The position numbers and the translations under genes were made by a program. This document shows, in pieces, positions 17,155-24,664 of a DNA stretch of 36,980 nucleotides. Below the pieces are notes generated by a model that was not told the origin of the DNA, made no database searches, and was given only the letters and a program-made list of their open reading frames with translations. The first letter of the stretch is position 1. The number at the start of each line of letters is the position of its first letter. Source of the DNA: Pseudomonadota bacterium (lineage in GTDB: Bacteria > Pseudomonadota > Gammaproteobacteria > Burkholderiales > JABEVD01); assembly GCA_021848705.1 (NCBI GenBank), contig JAJZTT010000009.1, positions 1 to 36,980 of the forward strand, read 5' to 3'.

Positions 17155-17945
17155 ACTATACACCCGAAACCTATGCAGAAATTCTTAACATCCTGAAGGA
17201 ACGGGGATACCGTTTCGCAGGATACGACGAACGTCTCCCGATCATCGATGCGCCGAAAGTCGTCTATCTTCGACATGACATCGATTATTCTCCCGGGTGG
17301 GCGCGAGCTTTCGCCGAAATCAACGCGGAACACGGAGTGACCGGCACATTTTTCTTCCAGACCCGTTCGCCGATCTACAATCTGCTCGCCCATCCCTCGC
17401 TCGATGAAGTGGAAAGGGTCGCAGCGCTTGGACAGCGGATCGGTTTGCATTACACCATCGGAGACCGGGTTGAAGAGAGCAGCCTGCCTGCGCTGGTGGC
17501 CGAAGAATACCGTCGAGCAAGAGAATATTTCCCGGGTATGTCTCCCGTTTTCAGCTGGCACAATCCGAGTCTTGCGCCCCATGTCATGGAAAGCGGGATG
17601 GACATGACTTTTCCCGGAATGACCTGCACCTACAGCCGGTATTTCCTCGACGAAGTAAAATATTATGCCGATTCGAACCTCCGCTACAGCGTGGAAGAAT
17701 TCCGGAACTTCATCGATGCGGGTCATCCCAGGCTACAGCTGCTGTTTCATCCTTTCCAGTGGATGGCGAAAGGGCGGGACATGCAGGAAGTGCTTGCCAG
17801 AACCTGGATCCAGGTGATCCGGGAAAGGGAAGGGGAAATCAGGAAAAACCACATCTATCGGGCGCTTTTTCCCGAAGGGATGCCGGAAGAATGGCTGGAT
17901 ACGCTGGCAGAAAAAATCGACACGTACGGAAGGGTATCAGTATGA
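17151..17945 (+). CDS. Polysaccharide deacetylase-like protein (CE4), copy 2
   Basis: The 264-residue protein is another NodB-fold homologue, better conserved than the first. It shows VYLRHDIDYSPGWA (metal-binding Asp region, about 39-52), FFFQTRSPIYNLL, RIGLHYTIGD with a metal-type His, FSWHNPSL and LLFHPFQWM near the C-terminal third. RHDID-type members are common in O-antigen and exopolysaccharide clusters and are presumed deacetylases, though few have been tested. No signal peptide is present. It overlaps both neighbours by ATGA, so it is translationally linked to the beta-propeller gene downstream. Confidence 0.78.
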   Translation: MNYTPETYAEILNILKERGYRFAGYDERLPIIDAPKVVYLRHDIDYSPGWARAFAEINAEHGVTGTFFFQTRSPIYNLLAHPSLDEVERVAALGQRIGLHYTIGDRVEESSLPALVAEEYRRAREYFPGMSPVFSWHNPSLAPHVMESGMDMTFPGMTCTYSRYFLDEVKYYADSNLRYSVEEFRNFIDAGHPRLQLLFHPFQWMAKGRDMQEVLARTWIQVIREREGEIRKNHIYRALFPEGMPEEWLDTLAEKIDTYGRVSV

Positions 17946-19018
17946 GCGAAAAGATCATCGACGTCTCGACATTCGAAAGAGGGGGAATCGAATTCCGCTC
18001 GCCCCTTCATCTGGTCGTGAAAAGTCTGGATCAGGTCGAAAGAAGGGCGAGGCTGGTTGCTTCCCTGAGGCAGGGAAAGATCGGTCGCATGGAACACAGG
18101 GAAATTTCCACGGGCTTGTGGGTTCAGTGTACGCTGGAAGAAGGGCGGGTTCTCGGAAGGGAAAATAGCCGCACTTTCGAATTCAGGGAGCCGCGCGGAC
18201 TCGCTCCGGTGGGGGACGGGAAATACCTGTTGTCCGATGTGAACCGAGTGCTTCTGGTCGATGCCGATGCGAATATCCTGAAGGAATACAGGCATCCCTT
18301 TTTCGCCTTTCTGCATTCCGTCTCCTATGACAGCAGGACCGGAAAGTTTCTCGTGATTTCATCCGGCTACGACTGCCTGATCGAAATGGACCTGCAAGGG
18401 AACCTTTGCTGGGAATGGTGTGCATGGGAAAACGGATTCAACCCGACGCTGGAAGGTGTCTACCTTTGCCGTTCCGCTGATGAAGCCGAAAAGCTTCGGG
18501 CCGAAGGACGGGAAGTGGTGCATGTCGATCCGCAAAAGCATCAGGAATATGGGTTGATGACCAGCCAGCGCTCCAATCATCCCAATTCCGGGTGTTACCA
18601 TCCTGCTGACGGGAATCTGGTGCTTGCGACCCTTGGCCATTCCGGGGAAGTCGTTGTGATCGACAAGAGGGACGGTTCGTGGAAATCGGTCATATCCGGC
18701 CTCAGGACCATGCCGCATGGAATCCAGCCCCACAAGGGCGGATGGATGGTCACCAATACCCTGATGGGCGAGTTCTGGATTCTCGATCAAAATTTCGAAG
18801 TAACAGAAAAGGTCCTGACAAGAAATCTTCCCGGAAAACCGGAAGAGCTTGGAGAAAACGAGTGGCTGCAGGCTGCCCACCCAGTCTCGGATGGCTGCTT
18901 CATCGGTCTCGATGCAAACCGCGGCCTGATCCTGATCGACATGAATGCGAAAAGGTATGTTGTGTATGCTGCAGACGAATCCTGGTGCATCCATCATCTT
19001 GTTCTGGATGATCGATGA
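17942..19018 (+). CDS. Beta-propeller protein of unknown function with recurring blade histidines
   Basis: I do not recognise a characterised family. The 358-residue protein reads as repeating four-strand units of about 40-45 residues: PRGLAPVGDGKYLLSDVNRV (from 84), LHSVSYDSRTGKFLVISSGY (124), NHPNSG..GNLVLATLGHSGEV (212), PHGIQPHKGGWMVTNTLMGE (258), AAHPVSDGCFIGLDANRG (311) and IHHLVLDD (350), the last likely closing on the N-terminal strand. H125, H213, H259, H313 and H351/H352 fall at matching places near the start of units, as expected for ligands around a propeller channel. There is a faint resemblance to arylsulfotransferase propellers. No signal peptide is present. It overlaps both neighbours (ATGA), tying it to the deacetylase and a glycosyltransferase. 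Confidence 0.7.
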   Translation: MSEKIIDVSTFERGGIEFRSPLHLVVKSLDQVERRARLVASLRQGKIGRMEHREISTGLWVQCTLEEGRVLGRENSRTFEFREPRGLAPVGDGKYLLSDVNRVLLVDADANILKEYRHPFFAFLHSVSYDSRTGKFLVISSGYDCLIEMDLQGNLCWEWCAWENGFNPTLEGVYLCRSADEAEKLRAEGREVVHVDPQKHQEYGLMTSQRSNHPNSGCYHPADGNLVLATLGHSGEVVVIDKRDGSWKSVISGLRTMPHGIQPHKGGWMVTNTLMGEFWILDQNFEVTEKVLTRNLPGKPEELGENEWLQAAHPVSDGCFIGLDANRGLILIDMNAKRYVVYAADESWCIHHLVLDDR

Positions 19019-20325
19019 AAAGTAAGATTCGATATGCCGCATCGGCCTTTCTGATCCCTCCTTTTTTGCTGATTTTGACGATTCTGAGACTGGTTTTGCC
19101 CGCAAAGTTCGTCAGCAGGAGTCTTCCGGAAAGGAAGCCCAGGCTGCTCTGGGGCTGCACACCAATTGCAAATATCAAATATTCCTCCCGGGCGATGTCA
19201 CGCATCGGATACCATTCCAGAACCTTCGTTCCGACATTTTATGCAATAGGGGACAAACAGGACTACGATTTGTACCGGAATGAAATCTTTGCGATGTACA
19301 AGTGGTTGCCGAAGCATTTGGTGGCACTGATCGAGCCTTACCTGTCTTTTCTGTATCTTCTCCGCCATTTCGATATTTTTCATTATTTTTTTGACGGGGG
19401 AATTCTTGCGGGTACGCCCCTGAGGTACCTTGAAATCCAGTTGCTGCACTGCTTCAGGAAAAGGGTGGTAGCCATGCCTTATGGTGCGGACGTACACGAC
19501 CTGCAGGGGATGAGGAATAACGTATACAAGTTCGGGCAGATATATCACTACGGGAGGAGGGCGAGCAAAAACAGAAAATCCATACGGAGCTGGATAGATT
19601 ACTTCAGCACGTATGCCGATTTCTGCTTTACCTCGATCAATTTCGATTCTCTGTACCGATGGGATATATTGCCGGTGAGCTACATATCGGTCGATACGGA
19701 TTACTGGACTCCTTCTGCAGAGCATGCACCGATGCATGATGGAAAAAATGGCCCTGTCCTGATTGCGCATAGCCCAAATCACAGAATCATCAAGGGCACG
19801 GATTACCTGATAGCCGCTATCGAGCGACTCAAGACGGAAGGCTATCAGATAGAATTTTTCCTGCTCGAAAAGATGAAAAACACCGAGGTACGCAGAATCC
19901 TCGAGCAAAGCGACATCCTGGTCGAACTGTTGATCTGTGGATACGGCCTCTCCGGCATGGAGGGGTTGGCTCTTGGCAAGCCGGTGATCAGTAATTTTCA
20001 GACCGACACTTCCGTGCTCAGGTATTATTCCTACATGGATGAATGCCCGATCGTTCAGGCGAGCATCGACACGATTTACGAGAAGCTGAAATGGCTGGTG
20101 GAAAACCCGGAAATCAGGGCAGATATCGGAAAGAAAAGCAGGCGCTATGCCGAAAAGTATCATTCCGGTTTGAGTCAGCAAATCATGTGGGGACAGATCT
20201 ACAAAAAGATATGGCATGGCGAGGACGTGGATCTCATGATGCTCTATCATCCCCTATTGGGGAACTATTCCAGACTTTACGATGAAGCCGTGAACGATGC
20301 ATCGGGCGTCGAGCCGAAATGCTGA
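19015..20325 (+). CDS. Glycosyltransferase, GT-B fold
   Basis: The 436-residue protein has a hydrophobic N-terminal stretch (about 10-30) that may anchor it to the membrane. The C-terminal half carries nucleotide-sugar-site features: IAHSPNHRIIKGTDYLIAAI (about 246-265), DILVELLICGYGLSGMEGLALGKPVI and a closing YAEKYHSG. It closely parallels the transferase encoded at 23527-24663, which has HAPSHKGVKGT and LAGWYGGLAVELMALGKPVI, so they look like paralogues adding different sugars. The donor and linkage are not predictable. Base composition is visibly more AT-rich than in the genes upstream. Confidence 0.78.
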   Translation: MKSKIRYAASAFLIPPFLLILTILRLVLPAKFVSRSLPERKPRLLWGCTPIANIKYSSRAMSRIGYHSRTFVPTFYAIGDKQDYDLYRNEIFAMYKWLPKHLVALIEPYLSFLYLLRHFDIFHYFFDGGILAGTPLRYLEIQLLHCFRKRVVAMPYGADVHDLQGMRNNVYKFGQIYHYGRRASKNRKSIRSWIDYFSTYADFCFTSINFDSLYRWDILPVSYISVDTDYWTPSAEHAPMHDGKNGPVLIAHSPNHRIIKGTDYLIAAIERLKTEGYQIEFFLLEKMKNTEVRRILEQSDILVELLICGYGLSGMEGLALGKPVISNFQTDTSVLRYYSYMDECPIVQASIDTIYEKLKWLVENPEIRADIGKKSRRYAEKYHSGLSQQIMWGQIYKKIWHGEDVDLMMLYHPLLGNYSRLYDEAVNDASGVEPKC

Positions 20326-21761
20326 AAAAGCTCGGCAGGGACGCAGTCATTTACGGAGGTGCCGATTTCCTCTTCAAGGCCATCAGCTTTGCCATACTGC
20401 CAGTCTATGTTCGCTTTTTTTCGGTAGCTGATTTCGGTGTGATGTCCATGCTGAGCGTGACGGTCGGCTTGATCGGCATGCTCGCCAACATGGGCGTGAC
20501 CCAGTCCATACAGAGATTTTACTGGGATCAGGAAACACGGCATGAAGAGCGTTCGGTTCTGGTTTCGACAGGGTTGGTACAGCTTGTTTCCCTGGGCGTC
20601 ATCGCCCTTCTGATTATTCTGGTGCCAGCATATCTCGAGCAGCAGCAAATGCTTGCGCGTTATGGCATCGACTGGCAGCTTGCGCTTCTCGCGCTTTTCA
20701 CTATTATTCCCGATCAGATCGTTCAGTATGTACTGGACACGATCAGGCTGCATTTCTCGCCGATAAAATTCTTCCTGATTTCCTTTTCGAAAAACCTGCT
20801 CGGCGTACTGATTGGATTATGGTTGATCATCGTTTCGCAAAAAGGATTGTACGGCTATTTCGAGGGCATGCTGCTTGCCTCTACGGCAACCGTCCCGCTC
20901 GCGCTCTGGTTCATCAGAAAGGAACTGGTCCTTCAGGTGGATTTACCCATGCTCCGGAAAATTTTTGCATATGGACATCCCTTCGTTTTCGCAGGAATGG
21001 CGTACTGGATATTCGGATCGATGGACAGATGGATGCTTGCCGAACTTGGCAACACGCGAGAAGTCGGCCTTTATAGCGTGGCATTCAAGGTTTCGACGCT
21101 GATCGGTTTTGTTACGGCAGCCTTTTCCCAAGCCTGGAGTCCTTATGTAGTCAAGATGATGAGCGAAGACAAGGAATATCGGAAATCCTTCAGCAGGGTA
21201 TTTTCCCTCTGGTATTTTATCCTCGCAATGATCGGCTTACTGATATCGCTTTTTGCTCGTGAAATTCTGATGCTACTCACACCGAGGGTTTACTGGGATG
21301 CATCGGGTGTGCTATCTGCTGTCACCATGGGGCTGGTTCTGCAGGGAACCACCCAGATTACGGCAATTGGTATTTCATTGGAAAGCAGAACTAGGCTGCT
21401 GACCCACATAGCATGGCTGACGGCGTGTGTAAATTTCGGGTTGAACTATATCCTGATTCCCCGCTTTGGCGCGGAAGGTTCGGCATGGGCGACTCTTGTT
21501 TCCTACGCAATGCTGACATCCATTTTTCTTTTCTGGACCCAGAGACTCCATCCCATTCCACTGGAAAGAAAAAAGTTACTTTACAGTACGTTTCTGGTTG
21601 CAGCAGGTCTTCTTTCTCCTCTCAGCAATTCATGGAACTGGTATTATTCGCCCATTGCCAAATTCGCCCTTCTGATCTTGCTGGTCAAAGGTGCGCATAC
21701 AATGGGTATAATCAACGTTAATGCATTGAGGCAATTACTCGGGAAGAAAAAAAATGCGTAG
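20319..21761 (+). CDS. wzx: Wzx-type lipid-linked oligosaccharide flippase
   Basis: This 480-residue protein is polytopic with about 12 hydrophobic helices, the usual Wzx length, and starts with the family-like AVIYGGADFLFKAISFAILP followed by FFSVADFGVMSM. Wzx moves undecaprenyl-PP-linked repeat units across the inner membrane. Charged residues inside helices and the YWIFGSMDRWMLAELGN segment (helix 7 region) are typical of the MOP/PST superfamily. It overlaps the upstream transferase by seven bases and the downstream SDR by eight. The symbol is functional: Wzx sequences vary widely. Confidence 0.88.
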   Translation: MLKKLGRDAVIYGGADFLFKAISFAILPVYVRFFSVADFGVMSMLSVTVGLIGMLANMGVTQSIQRFYWDQETRHEERSVLVSTGLVQLVSLGVIALLIILVPAYLEQQQMLARYGIDWQLALLALFTIIPDQIVQYVLDTIRLHFSPIKFFLISFSKNLLGVLIGLWLIIVSQKGLYGYFEGMLLASTATVPLALWFIRKELVLQVDLPMLRKIFAYGHPFVFAGMAYWIFGSMDRWMLAELGNTREVGLYSVAFKVSTLIGFVTAAFSQAWSPYVVKMMSEDKEYRKSFSRVFSLWYFILAMIGLLISLFAREILMLLTPRVYWDASGVLSAVTMGLVLQGTTQITAIGISLESRTRLLTHIAWLTACVNFGLNYILIPRFGAEGSAWATLVSYAMLTSIFLFWTQRLHPIPLERKKLLYSTFLVAAGLLSPLSNSWNWYYSPIAKFALLILLVKGAHTMGIINVNALRQLLGKKKNA

Positions 21762-22638
21762 AATCATCGTGACAGGTGCCAGCGGGCTGGTCGGCTCCCA
21801 CCTCATTCCGGCCTTCTGCGAGGATTTCGAGGTTCATGCCTTGTCGAGGAGAATGCACGAGGATTCCGGTTCCAGGGCCATCTGGCATGTCGCCGACCTG
21901 GAAAAGGAAATCGATTATTCTGCCCTGCCGCGAAATGCCGATGCGCTGATCTATCTCGCCCAGTCCGACCACTTCCGCGATTTTCCGGACAGGGCGCTCG
22001 ACATCTTCCAGGTCAACACCATGCAGGTGCTGAAGGCGCTCGATTTCGCACGCACCTCCGGCATCAAGACCTTCATCTATGCATCCAGCGGCGGCGTGTA
22101 CGGCTTCCCGGAAAAGGGCGTATCCGAAGACGTCACCATCCCTGCGAGCGGAAATCTAGGATTCTATCTTTCAAGCAAACTTTGCTCCGAAATACTGGCC
22201 GAGAATTATGCCTCCTTCATGAACATCATCATGCTGAGGTTCTTTTTCGTTTACGGCAGGGGGCAAAAGCGCAGCATGCTGATCCCGAGGCTGGTGGACA
22301 ATGTGGCGGCGGGCAGAACCGTCACGCTGCAGGGGCAGGACGGAATCCGGATCAATCCGGTGCACGTCTCCGATGCGGCTCGCGCGATCCGCGCTGCAAT
22401 CGATCTCGAGGGCTGTCACAGGATCAACGTGGCAGGACCTGATACGCTTTCCCTGCGCGAGATCTGCGAAACCATCGGCAGCAAGGTCGGGAAAGCCCCC
22501 GCTTTCGAGGTCAATGCTGCCGCCTCCACCGGGAACCTGATCGGCGATATCGAAAGCATGAAGAAACTGCTGGTCGAACCGCAAATGCACTTCGCAGAGG
22601 GCGTAATCGACCTGCTGAATCCATCATCCGGGAATTGA
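21754..22638 (+). CDS. NAD-dependent epimerase/dehydratase (extended SDR)
   Basis: The 294-residue extended SDR has NAD-binding IIVTGASGLVGSHLIP, catalytic-strand IYASSGGVYGF, a YxxxK motif in GFYLSSKLCSE and the nucleotide-sugar-side FVYGRGQKRSM. It resembles UDP-glucose 4-epimerase-like reductases and epimerases without a clear subfamily. Start codon ATG lies inside the wzx stop region (overlap of eight bases). It is separated by one base from a methyltransferase, so both may act on the same sugar. Confidence 0.82.
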   Translation: MRRIIVTGASGLVGSHLIPAFCEDFEVHALSRRMHEDSGSRAIWHVADLEKEIDYSALPRNADALIYLAQSDHFRDFPDRALDIFQVNTMQVLKALDFARTSGIKTFIYASSGGVYGFPEKGVSEDVTIPASGNLGFYLSSKLCSEILAENYASFMNIIMLRFFFVYGRGQKRSMLIPRLVDNVAAGRTVTLQGQDGIRINPVHVSDAARAIRAAIDLEGCHRINVAGPDTLSLREICETIGSKVGKAPAFEVNAAASTGNLIGDIESMKKLLVEPQMHFAEGVIDLLNPSSGN

Positions 22639-22639
22639 A

Positions 22640-23530
22640 ATGAGCGAACAGACCAACACCAGACAGAGTTTCAGCGACAAGTGGCACAAGAATGCGGATT
22701 GCGCATTCGAACAGACCATTACCGAGGGAACGGATATCTTCAACTGGATATTGACCCGAAACGGGTTTGCAGACCCGGCCCAGTTGAGCGAGTTCCTTTC
22801 GAAGAAGAAGCGAATCCTCGATGCAGGATGCGGAAATGGCCGGGTCACTGCGCTTCTCAGAAAATATTCCGATGAGAAAACCACCGAGGTCATGGGAATC
22901 GACCTCGTCGCTGCCGACGTCGCGAGGAAAAATCTCGCAGATGCGAAGAACATGCGTTTCGAAACGAAGGATCTGCTCGGAGACCTCACCGATCTCGGAA
23001 AATTCGATTTTATCTACTGCCAGGAAGTGCTGCACCACACCGCAAATCCTGCCGGAGCGTTCGACAATCTGGTCGGGTTGCTCGAGGATGATGGCGAGAT
23101 CGCCATTTACGTCTACAAACAGAAGGCCCCCATCCGCGAATATGTCGACGACTATGTGCGGAACAAAATCGCAGATCTGCCTTACGAGGATGCGTACCGG
23201 GCCTGTGAGCAGATCACCATGCTCGGCAAGGCGCTCGCCGATGCGAAAATCAAAATCGAGGTGCCGGGTGTCGATCTCCTCGAGATCAAGGGCGGCGAAT
23301 ACGATCTGCAGCGATTCGTTTATCATTTCTTCATGAAGTGCTTCTGGAACGACGAACTCAGCATGAACGACAATGTGGTGATCAATTACGACTGGTATCA
23401 TCCCCAGCTCTGCACCCGCCATACCATCGAGGAAGTGCGCGAATGGTTCGGGAGGTGCGGCCTCGAAATCGTCCAGGAATGCGTCGATTTTTACGGAATC
23501 ACGATTCGCGGGAAAAAGGCTGGAAAGTGA
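22640..23530 (+). CDS. Class I SAM-dependent methyltransferase
   Basis: The 296-residue protein has the SAM motif KRILDAGCGNGRVTALL (about 57-73), MGIDLVAADVARKNL, FIYCQEVLHHTANP and DDGEIAIYVYKQKAP. The His-His-Thr stretch and the KAPIREYVDD extension are often seen in methyltransferases of O-antigen clusters. The C-terminal part (NYDWYHPQLCTRHTIEEV) is conserved in this subgroup and may bind substrate. It overlaps the next glycosyltransferase by GTGA. Sugar O- or N-methylation is likely; the exact target is unknown. Confidence 0.82.
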   Translation: MSEQTNTRQSFSDKWHKNADCAFEQTITEGTDIFNWILTRNGFADPAQLSEFLSKKKRILDAGCGNGRVTALLRKYSDEKTTEVMGIDLVAADVARKNLADAKNMRFETKDLLGDLTDLGKFDFIYCQEVLHHTANPAGAFDNLVGLLEDDGEIAIYVYKQKAPIREYVDDYVRNKIADLPYEDAYRACEQITMLGKALADAKIKIEVPGVDLLEIKGGEYDLQRFVYHFFMKCFWNDELSMNDNVVINYDWYHPQLCTRHTIEEVREWFGRCGLEIVQECVDFYGITIRGKKAGK

Positions 23531-24663
23531 GAGTCCTGCACTGCCCTGAAATCGTGGGCGGGAATGCGCAGCAACTGGCGCGGTCGGAACGCGAACTGGG
23601 ACTCGAAAGCAGGGCGGTCGTTTTTCGTCAAAATTACCTGAATTACGAAACCGACCGTGCGTTGCTTCCTGCGAATGGACCGAGATGGAAAGTGGAATTG
23701 GTTCGCTGGAAGCTGTTCTGGAGCGCGCTTTCCTGTGATGTCGTGCACTACAACAGCGGCCAGACCATCATGCCCGCCGCAGTTCATTTCAGGGATTCCC
23801 GCCTGAAGAAGTTGCCGCTACCCATCCGCCTGCTTTTGCACGCCTATACCCATGCGCTCGAACTCCTCGATATGCGTCTGCTGAAAATGCTGGGAAAGGG
23901 AATCGTCATCACCTTCCAGGGGGACGATGCAAGGCAGGGGGAATACTGCCGGAAGCATTTCAGGGTCACTTTTGCAGGGGAAGTCGAAGAAGGATATTAC
24001 AGTCCTGCTTCGGACGAGATGAAGAGAAGAAGGATCGGGAAGATAGCTGCACTGGCCGACAGGATCCATGCAGTCAATCCGGACCTCCTTCACGTATTGC
24101 CTCCTTCTGCGAGATTCCTTCCGTACGGACACATCGACCTGCGCGAGTGGCCGGTCGATACAACGGCGAAATCCGGAGACCGCCCGGTAATCCTGCATGC
24201 GCCGAGCCACAAGGGAGTGAAAGGTACGCGCTTCATTCTGGCTGCCCTGGATCGACTGAAAGCGGAAGGCATTCCATTCGATTTCGTCCTGGTGGAAGGA
24301 ATGTCCAGGGAAGAGGCGAGAAAACAGTATGAGCGTGCGGATCTCCTGGTGGACCAGTTGCTGGCAGGATGGTACGGCGGGCTCGCGGTGGAATTGATGG
24401 CGCTTGGCAAGCCGGTGATCTGCTATATCCGGGATGAGGATCTGCAATACATTCCGGAAGAAATGGCCGAGGAGATTCCGGTGATCCGGGCGGACCCGGA
24501 TACGATCTGCGAGGTGCTGCGTCATCACCTCACGGAGGCGAGGGAAAATCTCCGGGAAATCGGGATGAAAGGGCGCAGGTACGCGGAAAAATGGCACGAC
24601 CCATCCAAAATCGCGGCCCATCTGAAGCAGGAATACGAGGAAATCATGGAAGGGCGGTCCTGA
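23527..24663 (+). CDS. Glycosyltransferase, GT-B fold, paralogue of the 19015-20325 gene
   Basis: This 378-residue transferase begins MRVLHCPEIVGGNAQQLARS, the glycine-rich start of GT-B acceptor domains. The donor-site half has ILHAPSHKGVKGTRFILAAL (about 222-241), ADLLVDQLLAGWYGGLAVEL and ALGKPVICYIRDEDL. GTG is the chosen start because it opens the domain directly and overlaps the preceding stop as GTGA; the frame is open for another 63 codons upstream but those lie within the methyltransferase gene. It shares its motif spacing with the transferase four genes upstream. Unlike that one it has no N-terminal membrane segment. Confidence 0.82.
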   Translation: MRVLHCPEIVGGNAQQLARSERELGLESRAVVFRQNYLNYETDRALLPANGPRWKVELVRWKLFWSALSCDVVHYNSGQTIMPAAVHFRDSRLKKLPLPIRLLLHAYTHALELLDMRLLKMLGKGIVITFQGDDARQGEYCRKHFRVTFAGEVEEGYYSPASDEMKRRRIGKIAALADRIHAVNPDLLHVLPPSARFLPYGHIDLREWPVDTTAKSGDRPVILHAPSHKGVKGTRFILAALDRLKAEGIPFDFVLVEGMSREEARKQYERADLLVDQLLAGWYGGLAVELMALGKPVICYIRDEDLQYIPEEMAEEIPVIRADPDTICEVLRHHLTEARENLREIGMKGRRYAEKWHDPSKIAAHLKQEYEEIMEGRS

Positions 24664-24664
24664 C

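Noticed and set aside
23338-23526. Upstream extension of the second glycosyltransferase
   Set aside because: It lies inside the methyltransferase gene; the transferase domain begins at the GTG at 23527.
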